Origin: Pseudomonas taiwanensis
GTDB taxonomy: Bacteria > Pseudomonadota > Gammaproteobacteria > Pseudomonadales > Pseudomonadaceae
Direction of reading: 5' to 3'
DNA length: 64,000 nucleotides
NCBI RefSeq assembly: GCF_013393345.1
Contig: NZ_QJRF01000066.1
Span: 290,905 to 354,904 of the forward strand
Below, one piece after another: positions 9,845 through 18,963 of this stretch (positions within the stretch are counted from its first letter, which is position 1; each line of letters begins with the position of its first letter). Made by a program: the position numbers and the translations under genes. The notes beneath the pieces were generated by a model. It did no database searches, was not told the origin of the DNA, and saw only the letters and a program-made list of their open reading frames with translations.

Positions 9845-11800
9845 TCAGGCGGCCTGCATGGTGCGATGAGTATCGATGAGGTGTTGCACCACGCCGGGAT
9901 CAGCCAGGGTGGAGATGTCGCCGAGGGAGTCGTACTCGGCGACGGCGATCTTGCGCAGGATACGGCGCATGATCTTGCCCGAGCGGGTCTTCGGAAGGCC
10001 CGGAGCCCACTGGATTACGTCTGGGGTAGCGATCGGACCGATCTCCTTGCGCACCCAGTTTCTCAGTTCCTGACGCAGTTGCTCGGTAGTCTCCTCGCCT
10101 GCGTTCAGGGTGACGTACACATAGATCCCCTGCCCCTTGATGTCGTGCGGCACGCCCACCACCGCGGCCTCGGCGACTTTCGGGTGGGCCACCATCGCGC
10201 TTTCGATCTCGGCGGTGCCCATGCGGTGACCGGAGACGTTCAGCACATCATCCACGCGGCCGGTGATCCACCAGTAGCCGTCTTCGTCGCGACGAGCACC
10301 GTCGCCCGTGAAGTACATGCCACGGAAGGTCTTGAAGTAGGTATCGACGAAACGGTCGTGGTCGCCGTACAGGGTGCGCGCCTGGCCCGGCCAGGAATCA
10401 ATGATCACCAGGTTGCCTTCGGCCGGACCCTCGATGATGTTGCCGAGGTTATCCACAAGTGCCGGCTGAACGCCGAAGAACGGACGGGCTGCGGAACCCG
10501 GCTTCATGGCATGGGCGCCCGGCAGCGGCGTCATCAGGCAGGCGCCGGTTTCGGTCTGCCACCAGGTGTCGACGATCGGGCAGCGGCTCTGGCCGACGTT
10601 CTCGTAGTACCAGTGCCAGGCTTCCGGGTTGATCGGCTCGCCCACGGAACCGAGCAGGCGCAGGCTGGAACCATCGGCGCCTTCGACCGCAGCCTTGCCC
10701 TCGGCCATCATGGCGCGAATGGCGGTCGGCGCGGTGTAGAGCACGTTGACCTTGTGCTTGTCGACGATCTTCGCCACGCGAGTCATGTCCGGATAGTTCG
10801 GCACGCCTTCGAACATCACGGTCGTGGCGCCGTTGGACAGCGGCCCGTAGACCAGATAGGTGTGGCCGGTCACCCAGCCGATGTCGGCGGTGCACCAGAA
10901 CACTTCGCCCGGGCGGTAGTCGAACACGCGCTCATGGGTCAGCGATGCGTAGGTCAGGTAGCCACCGGTGGTGTGCAGTACACCCTTGGGCTTCCCGGTG
11001 GAACCGGAGGTGTAGAGGATGAACAGCGGGTCCTCGGCACCCATCTCTTTCGGCGCGCAGGTGCTGCCCGCCACTTTCATGAGGTCTTCGTACCAGACGT
11101 CGCGGTGCTGGTTCCACTTGATCTCGCTGCCGGTGCGCTTGACCACGATGATCTTCTGCACGCTGCTGGTTTCCGGGTTGGTCAGCGCGTCATCGACGTT
11201 GGCCTTGAGCGGAGTCTTCTTGCCGCCGCGCAAGCCTTCGTCGGCGGTGATCACCACCTTGGAGCGGCAATCGATGATGCGGCCAGCCAGGGCCTCGGGG
11301 GAGAAGCCACCGAACACCACGGAGTGGATGGCACCGATGCGGGTACAGGCCAGCATGGCGACCACGGCTTCCGGGATCATCGGCATGTAGATGGTCACGA
11401 CGTCGCCGCGATGCACGTCCTGGCCGCGCAGGGCGTTGGCGAACTTGCAGACCCGCTCGTGCAGGTCGCGGTAGGTGATGTGTTCGTGCTCGGAAGGATC
11501 GTCGCCCTCCCAGATGATCGCGACCTGGTCGCCGCGCTCGGCGAGATGGCGGTCCAGGCAGTTGGCGGAGACGTTGAGGGTGCCGTCGGCGAACCACTTG
11601 ATATCGACGTGATGGTCGTCGAAGGAGGTCTGCTTAACCTTGGTGAAAGGCTTGATCCAGTCCAGGCGCTTGGCCTGTTCGCGCCAGAATCCGTCTGGGT
11701 TGATCACGGACTGCTGGTACATGGCTTTGTAGGTCGCTTCGTCGGTGAGGGACTGGGCGGCCACTTCAGGGCGGACCGGATAAAGAGAAGCAGCACTCAT
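9845..11800 (-). CDS. acsA: Acetyl-CoA synthetase
   Basis: AMP-forming ligase that makes acetyl-CoA from acetate, ATP and CoA; needed for growth on acetate or ethanol. The 651 residues match the family. Visible motifs are the P-loop [11 protein letters not shown] near 265, the WWQTETG motif near 415, [20 protein letters not shown] near 500, and the C-terminal SGKIMRR containing Lys609, the lysine acetylated by Pat-type enzymes in other bacteria. In P. aeruginosa acsA also borders aotJ. An A-rich Crc/Hfq-type motif lies just upstream of its ribosome binding site. Confidence 0.97.
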   Translation of the reverse strand: MSAASLYPVRPEVAAQSLTDEATYKAMYQQSVINPDGFWREQAKRLDWIKPFTKVKQTSFDDHHVDIKWFADGTLNVSANCLDRHLAERGDQVAIIWEGDDPSEHEHITYRDLHERVCKFANALRGQDVHRGDVVTIYMPMIPEAVVAMLACTRIGAIHSVVFGGFSPEALAGRIIDCRSKVVITADEGLRGGKKTPLKANVDDALTNPETSSVQKIIVVKRTGSEIKWNQHRDVWYEDLMKVAGSTCAPKEMGAEDPLFILYTSGSTGKPKGVLHTTGGYLTYASLTHERVFDYRPGEVFWCTADIGWVTGHTYLVYGPLSNGATTVMFEGVPNYPDMTRVAKIVDKHKVNVLYTAPTAIRAMMAEGKAAVEGADGSSLRLLGSVGEPINPEAWHWYYENVGQSRCPIVDTWWQTETGACLMTPLPGAHAMKPGSAARPFFGVQPALVDNLGNIIEGPAEGNLVIIDSWPGQARTLYGDHDRFVDTYFKTFRGMYFTGDGARRDEDGYWWITGRVDDVLNVSGHRMGTAEIESAMVAHPKVAEAAVVGVPHDIKGQGIYVYVTLNAGEETTEQLRQELRNWVRKEIGPIATPDVIQWAPGLPKTRSGKIMRRILRKIAVAEYDSLGDISTLADPGVVQHLIDTHRTMQAA

Positions 11801-11822
11801 TGGGTCTTACCTCGGTGGGTAG

Positions 11823-11830
11823 TTGTTTTT
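11823..11830 (-). promoter_or_regulatory. Crc/Hfq-type motif in the acsA leader
   Basis: Minus-strand AAAAACAA fits the catabolite activity motif AAnAAnAA. It lies 22 bases before the acsA start, just upstream of GAGGTAAG. Hfq/Crc binding would block translation when preferred carbon sources are present. The motif is seen; the regulation is inferred. Confidence 0.55.
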
Positions 11831-11961
11831 GTATGGCGTCTTTTGTATCCCCCACCCTTCTACAGGGCCATTCGACCATGGTCTTACCAAACCCGGACTA
11901 TGGTCGAAGCACCGAAAATCGCGTAGTGCCGGACAGGCACGCATTTACTTATCCACAGGGC

Positions 11962-11998
11962 AAAAAAAACCGGCCCATATCCAGGGACATGGGCCGGT
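11962..11998 (-). terminator. putP terminator
   Basis: A 10-bp stem (11969-11978 with 11989-11998), a 10-base loop and seven T's on the minus strand (11968-11962). A textbook intrinsic terminator for transcripts from putP, which also isolates acsA from putP. Confidence 0.88.
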
Positions 11999-12045
11999 GA
12001 AGCACTATCGGGTCGTTGGTGAGAGCCCGGGATCAACCCGGAGCA

Positions 12046-12073
12046 CGGCACGCGGACGACCGGCCGCGTGCCG
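12046..12073 (-). other. Hairpin directly after putP
   Basis: Perfect 10-bp GC-rich stem (12046-12055 with 12064-12073) and an 8-base loop, starting 7 bp past the putP stop, without a U-tract. It probably protects the mRNA 3' end ahead of the terminator at 11962-11998. Confidence 0.5.
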
Positions 12074-12080
12074 CACAGTG

Positions 12081-13574
12081 TCAGACGTGGGCGTCCTGGT
12101 ATTCCTTCTCGGCTTCGTCGAAGCGCTTGATCATTGCAGCGGACGGGCCGTTGCCAATGCGGCTGAAGATCAGGATGCCGAGGATGCAGAGGATAAAGCC
12201 CGGAACGATTTCGTACAGGCCGGTCCAGCCGAAGAAGTTCTTCCACACCACCACGGTGACTGCACCGAGGATCATGCCGGCCAGGGCGCCGTTACGGGTC
12301 ATGCCTTTCCAGATCAGGGACAGGATCACCACCGGACCGAAGGCAGCGCCGAAACCGGCCCAGGCATAGGACACCAGGCCCAGAACCTTGCTTTCCGGAT
12401 CAGCGGCGATGGCGATGGAAATCACGGCAACCAGCAGCACCATGGCGCGACCGACCCAGACCAGTTCGGTCTGGCTGGCGTTCTTGCGGAAGAAGGCCTT
12501 GTAGAAGTCTTCGGTCAGGGCACTGGAGCACACCAGCAGCTGGCAGCTCAGGGTGGACATTACCGCGGCCAGGATGGCGGACAGCAGCACGCCGGCGATC
12601 CAGGGGTTGAAGAGGATCTTGGCCAGTTCGATGAACACGCGCTCGTGGTTCTCGGTAACCGCGCCAGCCTGCTCCGGATGGGCGGAGAAGTAGGCGATAC
12701 CGAAGAAGCCCACGGCCACGGCGCCGGCCAGGCAGAAGATCATCCAGGCCATGGAGATGCGGCGGGCGTTCGGGATGGACTTGACCGAGTCAGCAGCCAT
12801 GAAGCGCGCCAGGATGTGCGGCTGGCCGAAGTAGCCCAGGCCCCAGGCGAGCAAGGAAATCACGCCGACGAAGCTGGCGCCCTTGAGCATGTCGAAGTTG
12901 GCTGCGTCCTTCAGTTCGATGGCAGCGAAGGTAGTATCCATGCCACCGGTGGCAATCATCACGATGATCGGGGTGAGGATCAGGGCGAAGATCATCAGGC
13001 TGGCCTGGACGGTGTCAGTCCAGCTCACAGCCAGGAAGCCACCGACGAAGGTGTAGCAGATGGTGGCAGCGGCACCGGCCCACAGGGCGGTTTCGTAGGA
13101 GATGCCGAAGGTGCTCTCGAACAGGCGGGCACCGGCGACAACGCCGGACGCGCAGTAGATGGTGAAGAACACCAGGATCACCACGGCGGAGAAGATACGC
13201 AGGATGCGGCTGTTGTCTTCGAAGCGGTTGGTGAAGTAGTCCGGCAGGGTCAGGGCGTTGCCGTTGTGCTCGGTCTGCACGCGCAGACGGCCGGCAACCA
13301 GCAGCCAGTTGAGGTAGGCGCCGATGATCAGGCCAATGGCGATCCAGCTTTCGGAGAGACCGGAGAGGTAGACGGCACCCGGCAGGCCCATCAGCAGCCA
13401 GCCGCTCATGTCGGAGGCGCCGGCGGACAGGGCGGTAACGAAGCTACCGAGGCTGCGGCCACCGAGGATGTAGTCGGAAAGGTTGTTGGTGGAGCGATAG
13501 GCGGCGAAGCCGATCAGCACCATGGCCGCGATATAGATCACGAAAGTGATCAGCATCGGGTTGCTCATACTCAT
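12081..13574 (-). CDS. putP: Sodium/proline symporter PutP
   Basis: Na+-driven proline importer of the SSS family, in the inner membrane. The 497 residues carry about 13 hydrophobic spans, an early YILGGRSLGSFVTALSAGASDMSGWL segment that contains the family's sodium and substrate residues, and a GFGAAFGPVVILSLIW segment. The frame continues upstream, but the ATG at 13574 has GGGGAG in front and gives the family N-terminus. Here putP sits between pruR and acsA; the usual neighbour putA is not in the window. Confidence 0.95.
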   Translation of the reverse strand: MSMSNPMLITFVIYIAAMVLIGFAAYRSTNNLSDYILGGRSLGSFVTALSAGASDMSGWLLMGLPGAVYLSGLSESWIAIGLIIGAYLNWLLVAGRLRVQTEHNGNALTLPDYFTNRFEDNSRILRIFSAVVILVFFTIYCASGVVAGARLFESTFGISYETALWAGAAATICYTFVGGFLAVSWTDTVQASLMIFALILTPIIVMIATGGMDTTFAAIELKDAANFDMLKGASFVGVISLLAWGLGYFGQPHILARFMAADSVKSIPNARRISMAWMIFCLAGAVAVGFFGIAYFSAHPEQAGAVTENHERVFIELAKILFNPWIAGVLLSAILAAVMSTLSCQLLVCSSALTEDFYKAFFRKNASQTELVWVGRAMVLLVAVISIAIAADPESKVLGLVSYAWAGFGAAFGPVVILSLIWKGMTRNGALAGMILGAVTVVVWKNFFGWTGLYEIVPGFILCILGILIFSRIGNGPSAAMIKRFDEAEKEYQDAHV

Positions 13575-13593
13575 GGGGGTCTCCCCTGCTCGT

Positions 13594-13604
13594 TTGTTTT
13601 TATT
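13594..13604 (-). promoter_or_regulatory. Crc/Hfq-type motifs in the putP leader
   Basis: On the minus strand two overlapping AAnAAnAA matches (AATAAAAA and AAAAACAA) lie 20-30 bases before the putP start, directly upstream of its GGGGAG site. This suggests catabolite repression of proline uptake at translation. Confidence 0.55.
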
Positions 13605-14158
13605 CGGGGGCGGCGGGTAGTCCGCTCCCGTGGTTAGTATTTGGCGGGCGCTCGTGGCGACCACCGGTTTACTTCCCGACCACCTCGGCCATGGGGCCGA
13701 TGCAATCCCGATCGGGCAATTGACGCAGGGCATCCGGCCCCGCCAATGCGACGACGGACCAGCTCTGTTGGACCTGGTCCATCGCACGAATCCGTGACGC
13801 TCCCGGCGCACCTGCGAACCGCGCTATTGCTCGGTCTAGTACATCCATCAGGGCTCGCAAGAACGATTCCCATTTGGGCCCCGGAAGGCGAGTGCGGAAT
13901 TTAGAGATATGGCACTGCGCCTTTCTTTTAGGATTCTCTGGTTTCTTTGCCAAATCCTCCGATTCAGGGAACTTTCCGCCAAAAGGTGCAACCCGCGTGC
14001 AAGCCCATGAAATGGACATTCCGGCAATTTCCCCATTTCCATCCCGAACATCAGGTTGCCCAGCAGGTACAACCAAAAGGAAGAACCCCGGAAAAGGTTG
14101 CAACTCCGACAGTTACCCAGGGCAGAAAACAGATCGATGGCGGAGTAGCAGGAAAGAA
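13605..14158. other. Intergenic region between pruR and putP
   Basis: About 580 bp from the end of pruR to the start of putP must hold the putP promoter. The part from 13890 to 14150 is AT-richer. It has two similar sequences, AAAAGGTGCAAC (13981-13992) and AAAAGGTTGCAAC (14092-14104), that could be regulator sites, but their 111-bp spacing is not typical. A 59-codon frame at 13669-13848 (minus) has no ribosome binding site or recognisable family. No gene is supported. Confidence 0.4.
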
Positions 14159-14926
14159 CTACTTGGCGCTGCGCAGTCGCTTGGGGGTCAGCCCCAGATA
14201 ACGCCGCATGGCAGTGGTCAACGCGCTCTGGCTGGAGAAGCCGCATTCCTCGGCGATCCGCACCAGGGGTTGTTCGCTCTCGCGCAACAGACGGGCGGCG
14301 CGATCGAGGCGGGTTTTCAGCAGGTACTGGTGAGGCGTCAGGCCCAGGTGGTCCTTGAACTGGGCATGGAAGTGGCTCGGGCTCAGGCAGGCTACCTGGG
14401 CCAGCTCCGCCACACTGATCCGCCGCGACAGGTTGCCCTGGATATAGCCATCCAGACGCTCGATATCGAGGTTGCCCGCTGGTCGACGCTGCACATCCCC
14501 GAACAGGCGCAGATACAGGGCGCGCAACAGCAGTCCACCCAGGGATCTGGCCAGCAGCGGGTCGCTGCCATAGCGCGCCAGTTCCGCGCCGGCATAGCTC
14601 AGGAGGTTCTGGAAGTCCGCATCCAGTTCCGGAAAACGCGGTGTCTCGAAGAGTCGACCCAGCAGATCGAGGTCCTCGGCCGACGTGCCGTGTTCGTCCA
14701 GATCGAGGATCAGCATGCGGTTCTCGCCCACGCCCGCGAACTCGTGCCCGGCATCGCCCGGCACCAGGCACGCGCGCATCCGGCAGACCTCGCCACCGCG
14801 GCCATCCACCTCGAACTCGGCGCGGCCGGCAAGGGACATCACCAGTTGGTGATGGTCGTGGGCGTGGTGACGGGCCTGATCGTCCAGGCGCAGGAGGCGG
14901 GCTTCGAGCATGGGGGGCTTGATCAA
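14159..14926 (-). CDS. pruR: AraC-family proline-utilisation regulator PruR
   Basis: Predicted activator of proline catabolism and uptake genes. The 255 residues have an N-terminal cupin-like sensing part (about 1-110, with HHAHDHHQLVMSL near 19 and CLVPGDAGHEF near 50) and a C-terminal AraC domain (about 150-250, helices around VAELAQVACLSPSHFHAQF and IAEECGFSSQSALTTAMRR). It lies next to putP and faces asrA, the order seen around pruR in P. aeruginosa. The name rests on this context; the effector is inferred. Confidence 0.8.
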   Translation of the reverse strand: MIKPPMLEARLLRLDDQARHHAHDHHQLVMSLAGRAEFEVDGRGGEVCRMRACLVPGDAGHEFAGVGENRMLILDLDEHGTSAEDLDLLGRLFETPRFPELDADFQNLLSYAGAELARYGSDPLLARSLGGLLLRALYLRLFGDVQRRPAGNLDIERLDGYIQGNLSRRISVAELAQVACLSPSHFHAQFKDHLGLTPHQYLLKTRLDRAARLLRESEQPLVRIAEECGFSSQSALTTAMRRYLGLTPKRLRSAK

Positions 14927-15057
14927 AATTTGCGCATTCTAGCCGGCGCAACCGGGGTTGCACAGCGCCGCACGGCAGAAGGCCGTGACATCGGGCGGTT
15001 GAAAAGGCCATCGCATTGCCCCACATAGCCTGGGTAAGCCAATTGCCAGGTGCCCCC

Positions 15058-17457
15058 ATGAGCGATCAGGACATCAACGCCGACATCGTCGAAGAAGCCA
15101 CTTCCAGCCAGCGGACAGGCTTGGTACTGCCTGGCCAGACCCTGCCGGACAAGGTCTACATCATTCCCATCCACAACCGCCCGTTCTTCCCGGCGCAGGT
15201 ACTGCCGGTGATCGTCAACGAGGAACCCTGGGGGGAAACCCTCGAGCTGGTGGCCAAGACGGAGCATCACTGCCTGGCGCTGTTCTTCATGGAGAACCCG
15301 CCGGAAGATCCGCGCCATTTCGATCCCAATACCCTGCCGGAACACGGCACCCTGGTGCGCGTGCACCACGCCAGCCGCGAGGGCGGCAAACTGCAGTTCG
15401 TGGCCCAGGGCTTGTCGCGCGTACGCATTCGCGGCTGGCTCAAGCGCCATCGCCCTCCCTTCCTGGTGGAGGTGGATTATCCACAGAGCCCCCAAGACCC
15501 GCGCGACGAGGTGAAGGCCTACGGCATGGCGCTGATCAATGCGATCAAGGAGCTATTGCCGCTCAACCCGTTGTACAGCGAAGAACTGAAGAACTACCTC
15601 AACCGCTTCAGCCCGAACGACCCGTCGCCGCTGACCGACTTCGCCGCCGCATTGACCACCGCCCCCGCCCATGAGCTGCAGGAGGTGCTGGACACGGTGC
15701 CGATCCTCAAGCGCATGGAGAAGGTGCTGCCGCTGCTGCGCAAGGAAGTGGAAATGGCGCGGCTGCAAAGCGAGCTGTCCGCCGAGGTGAACCGCAAGAT
15801 CGGCCAGCACCAGCGCGAGTTCTTCCTCAAGGAGCAGCTCAAGCTGATCCAGCAGGAGCTGGGCATCACCAAGGATGACCGCAGTGCCGACAGCGAGCAG
15901 TTCACCCAGCGACTGGAAGGCAAGGTGCTGCCGGAGCAGGCGAAGAAGCGTATCGACGAAGAGTTGAACAAGCTGTCGATCCTGGAAACCGGATCGCCGG
16001 AATACGCGGTGACCCGCAATTACCTGGACTGGGCCACGTCCGTGCCCTGGGGCGTGTACGGGGCCGACAAGCTCGATCTCAAGCATGCCCGCAGGGTGCT
16101 GGACAAACACCACGCCGGGCTCGACGACGTGAAGAACCGCATCCTCGAGTTTCTCGCGGTGGGTGCCTTCAAAGGCGAGATATCCGGTTCCATCGTGCTG
16201 CTGGTGGGCCCGCCCGGCGTGGGCAAGACCAGCATCGGCAAGTCCATCGCCGAATCTCTGGGTCGCCCGTTCTACCGCTTCAGCGTCGGCGGCATGCGCG
16301 ACGAAGCCGAAATCAAGGGTCACCGCCGCACCTACATCGGGGCCTTGCCCGGCAAGCTGGTGCAAGCCCTGAAGGAAGTGGAGGTGATGAACCCGGTCAT
16401 CATGCTCGACGAGATCGACAAGCTCGGCGCCAGCTACCAGGGCGACCCAGCTTCGGCCCTCCTGGAGACGCTCGACCCGGAGCAGAACGTCGAATTCCTC
16501 GACCACTACCTGGACCTGCGCCTGGACCTGTCCAAGGTCCTGTTCGTCTGCACCGCCAACACCCTGGATTCCATCCCCGGTCCGCTGCTGGACCGCATGG
16601 AAACCATTCGCCTCTCCGGCTACATCACCGAAGAGAAGCACGCCATCGCCAAGCGCCACCTCTGGCCGCGCCTGCTGGAACGCACCGGCGTGCCGAAGGA
16701 CCGCCTGTCCATCACCGACGGCGCCCTCACCTCGGTGATCGATGGTTATGCGCGGGAAGCGGGCGTTCGCCAGCTGGAGAAGCAGTTGGGCAAGATCATC
16801 CGCAAGTCCGTGGTGCGCCTGCTGGAGGAGCCCGAGGCGAAGATCAAGGTTGGGCAGAAGGACCTGGAGAACTTCCTCGGCCTGCCGCCGTTCCGCCGGG
16901 AACAGGTGCTGGCGGGTATCGGCGTGATCACTGGACTGGCCTGGACGAGCCTGGGCGGCGCCACCCTGCCCATCGAAGCGACGCGCATCCATACCCTGAA
17001 CCGGGGCTTCAAGCTGACCGGCCAGTTGGGCGAAGTCATGAAGGAGTCGGCCGAGATCGCCTACAGCTACATCAGCTCGAACCTGAAGCGTTATGGCGGC
17101 GACCCGACGTTCTTCGACCAGGCCTTCGTCCACCTCCACGTGCCGGAGGGCGCGACGCCCAAGGATGGTCCCAGCGCCGGCATCACCATGGCCAGCGCCC
17201 TGCTCTCCCTGGCACGCAACCAGACGCCGAAGAAAGGCGTGGCCATGACCGGCGAGTTGACGCTCACCGGCCAGGTGCTGCCCATCGGCGGAGTCCGCGA
17301 GAAGGTCATTGCCGCCCGCCGGCAGAAAATCTTCGAGCTGATCCTGCCGGAGGCCAACCGCGGCGCCTTCGAAGAACTGCCGGACTACCTCAAGGAAGGC
17401 CTGACGGTGCACTTCGCGCGCCGCTTCGGCGATGTGGCGAAGGTGCTGTTCGCCTGA
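15058..17457 (+). CDS. asrA: Lon-like ATP-dependent protease AsrA
   Basis: AAA+ serine protease of the LonA type in the cytoplasm. The P. aeruginosa equivalent (AsrA) contributes to aminoglycoside and heat stress responses. The 799 residues comprise a Lon N-domain (about 30-230), coiled-coil linker, AAA+ module with Walker A GPPGVGKTS near 383 and Walker B VIMLDEIDKLG near 450, and a protease domain with the catalytic serine in PKDGPSAG near 705 and a Lys about 43 residues later (REKVIAARR). A frame extends 14 codons upstream, but MSDQDINADIVEE at 15058 fits the family start. It is a second Lon, distinct from the clpX-linked lon. Confidence 0.92.
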   Translation: MSDQDINADIVEEATSSQRTGLVLPGQTLPDKVYIIPIHNRPFFPAQVLPVIVNEEPWGETLELVAKTEHHCLALFFMENPPEDPRHFDPNTLPEHGTLVRVHHASREGGKLQFVAQGLSRVRIRGWLKRHRPPFLVEVDYPQSPQDPRDEVKAYGMALINAIKELLPLNPLYSEELKNYLNRFSPNDPSPLTDFAAALTTAPAHELQEVLDTVPILKRMEKVLPLLRKEVEMARLQSELSAEVNRKIGQHQREFFLKEQLKLIQQELGITKDDRSADSEQFTQRLEGKVLPEQAKKRIDEELNKLSILETGSPEYAVTRNYLDWATSVPWGVYGADKLDLKHARRVLDKHHAGLDDVKNRILEFLAVGAFKGEISGSIVLLVGPPGVGKTSIGKSIAESLGRPFYRFSVGGMRDEAEIKGHRRTYIGALPGKLVQALKEVEVMNPVIMLDEIDKLGASYQGDPASALLETLDPEQNVEFLDHYLDLRLDLSKVLFVCTANTLDSIPGPLLDRMETIRLSGYITEEKHAIAKRHLWPRLLERTGVPKDRLSITDGALTSVIDGYAREAGVRQLEKQLGKIIRKSVVRLLEEPEAKIKVGQKDLENFLGLPPFRREQVLAGIGVITGLAWTSLGGATLPIEATRIHTLNRGFKLTGQLGEVMKESAEIAYSYISSNLKRYGGDPTFFDQAFVHLHVPEGATPKDGPSAGITMASALLSLARNQTPKKGVAMTGELTLTGQVLPIGGVREKVIAARRQKIFELILPEANRGAFEELPDYLKEGLTVHFARRFGDVAKVLFA

Positions 17458-17474
17458 GCCTGCGCGTCCGGCGG

Positions 17475-17669
17475 GTGGGAGCGAAATCATTGGCTATGTC
17501 TGCGTTAGCTGTTGCCAGAGATCGGCCATCGGTCCAGGGGCCTTGTAGGAGCTAGCTTGCTAGCGAAACGGGGCCATTCGCTGGCAAGCCAGCTCCTACG
17601 GACACTGCAGCCACTTGCAACACTTAATGCGGACACAGCGAAATCATTCGCGATTGAAATCACTCCCAC
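17475..17669. repeat. Palindromic repeat copy 2, nested inside a second palindromic element
   Basis: The inner palindrome (17545-17599) has 23-base arms with two mismatches and is the same family as copies 1, 3 and 4. Around it, halves of a 38-bp element (intact at 21335-21372) lie at 17475-17491 and 17637-17669. The 12-bp sequence AGCGAAATCATT is present on both sides (17480-17491 and 17637-17648), as expected for a target-site duplication. The inserted 145 bp starts and ends with imperfect inverted repeats (about 17 of 23 positions match). Apart from this the 306-bp asrA-icp gap holds only the icp promoter region. Confidence 0.75.
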
Positions 17670-17763
17670 AGCCTCGCTTGAGATGAGATTTCCCCTTCGG
17701 AACCTACGCAAGGGCGGAGTCAGCCGTTATGCTGACCCCCGCCCTTGACCGACGGAGCCGCCG

Positions 17764-18168
17764 ATGTCCCTCGTTCCCTCCCCTCGCCTGCTGCTGCCCC
17801 TGGGATTCATCCTGCTCGGCGCCTGCGCCCAGCAGAAGACCGGCCCCGTGGTGCTTCAGGACCAGCAGGACGATTGCCCGCTATCCCTTAGCCAGGGCCA
17901 GCCACTGGTGCTGACTCTGCCCAGCAACCCCACCACCGGTTTCCGCTGGGTCGTCCGCGACGCCGCCACCAATGTGCTGCAGAGCCTCGGCCCGGAGGTT
18001 TATTCGACCCCCGAAGACGCGGGTCTGGTGGGAAGCGCGGGCCAATCCACCTGGCGCTTCAAGGCCAGCCAGCCCGGCGAGGGCCGCCTGCACCTGGATT
18101 ACCAGCGTCCCTGGGAGATCGATGTGGCACCGGCCGAATCCTTCGACTGCCAGATCAGCGTCAAATAG
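17764..18168 (+). CDS. icp: Chagasin-type inhibitor of cysteine peptidases (lipoprotein)
   Basis: Predicted reversible inhibitor of papain-family cysteine peptidases, anchored in the envelope. The 134 residues have a lipoprotein signal with lipobox LLGAC (Cys about 21) and the three chagasin loops: NPTTGFRW near 57, a Gly-rich VGSAGQSTWRF loop near 88, and RPWE near 115. The gene sits just downstream of asrA, as in P. aeruginosa. Its physiological target is unknown; host or self peptidases are both possible. Confidence 0.88.
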   Translation: MSLVPSPRLLLPLGFILLGACAQQKTGPVVLQDQQDDCPLSLSQGQPLVLTLPSNPTTGFRWVVRDAATNVLQSLGPEVYSTPEDAGLVGSAGQSTWRFKASQPGEGRLHLDYQRPWEIDVAPAESFDCQISVK

Positions 18169-18259
18169 CGCCAAATGACTGCACCAATGGCGTCCACCGC
18201 CTGGCGAGCGCCGTGACGGGTTCCCATAGTGCTGCTCTGACAGATTCGCGGGAGCATTC

Positions 18260-18949
18260 ATGGGAACCTTGATCTTCGGCCTGGCCGGTGTGCTGTCCTT
18301 CCTCACCGGCGTTGCACTTGAACTGGATTGGCTGTGCTTCGTCAGCAAGCCGGTTCCCATCATCGCCCTGCTGCTCTGGCTGCGCCGCGCGCCTTCCGGG
18401 TCCTATCGCCGCTGGATCACGATTGGCCTGCTCCTTTCGCTGCTCGGCGACATGCTGCTGGAATGGCCGGCCGATCTGTTCGTCTTTGGCCTCGGAGCCT
18501 TCCTGCTCGCCCACCTCGCCTACCTGCGCGCTTACCTGCAGCAGAGCAGCCGACTGGCGCCGCTGGCCCTGCTGGTGGCGGTAGGCTGCGGAGGCGGCAT
18601 CTTCGCCCTGCTCGCCTCTGGCGAACTGGGCACGCTGCTATTACCGGTAGCCTGCTATGCACTGGCTATCAGCGCGATGCTCTGGCGCGCACTGGCCCGT
18701 CTAAGCGCGGGCGTCGAGCGCAGGTCGGCGATGCTGGCGGCAGGCGGCGCAGCGCTATTCGTGCTCTCCGACAGCCTCATCGGCATCAACCGTTTCGTTT
18801 CGCCATTCGACGGCGCGAGCTACTTCATCATTCTCACCTACTGGCTGGGCCAGTTCTGCATCGCGGCCTCCGTAGTGGCATTTTCGACCGCAGTACCCTC
18901 CTCGAAAAAACCATCGGCACCCTCTCGGGAAATCGGCTATAGCAATTAG
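18260..18949 (+). CDS. YhhN family membrane protein (lysoplasmalogenase-like)
   Basis: Integral inner-membrane protein of 229 residues with about eight hydrophobic segments. It shows family marks such as the acidic LLSLLGDMLLEWPADLFVFGLGAFLLAHLAYL stretch (about 57-90) and LFVLSDSLIGINRF near 173, which carry conserved aspartates. YhhN/TMEM86 proteins hydrolyse the vinyl-ether bond of lysoplasmalogens; whether this bacterial member does so is not shown. A GGGAG sequence lies 5 bases before the ATG. Confidence 0.78.
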   Translation: MGTLIFGLAGVLSFLTGVALELDWLCFVSKPVPIIALLLWLRRAPSGSYRRWITIGLLLSLLGDMLLEWPADLFVFGLGAFLLAHLAYLRAYLQQSSRLAPLALLVAVGCGGGIFALLASGELGTLLLPVACYALAISAMLWRALARLSAGVERRSAMLAAGGAALFVLSDSLIGINRFVSPFDGASYFIILTYWLGQFCIAASVVAFSTAVPSSKKPSAPSREIGYSN

Positions 18950-18963
18950 GCGGACACTGGAAA

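Noticed and set aside
13669..13848. 59-codon frame on the minus strand in the pruR-putP gap
   Set aside because: No ribosome binding site, codon use unlike the neighbours, and no recognisable motif; possibly the leader region of putP.
15553..17490. 645-codon open frame antisense to asrA
   Set aside because: GC-rich pseudomonad genes often leave long open antisense frames. Its composition mirrors the real asrA reading frame and it has no family motifs.
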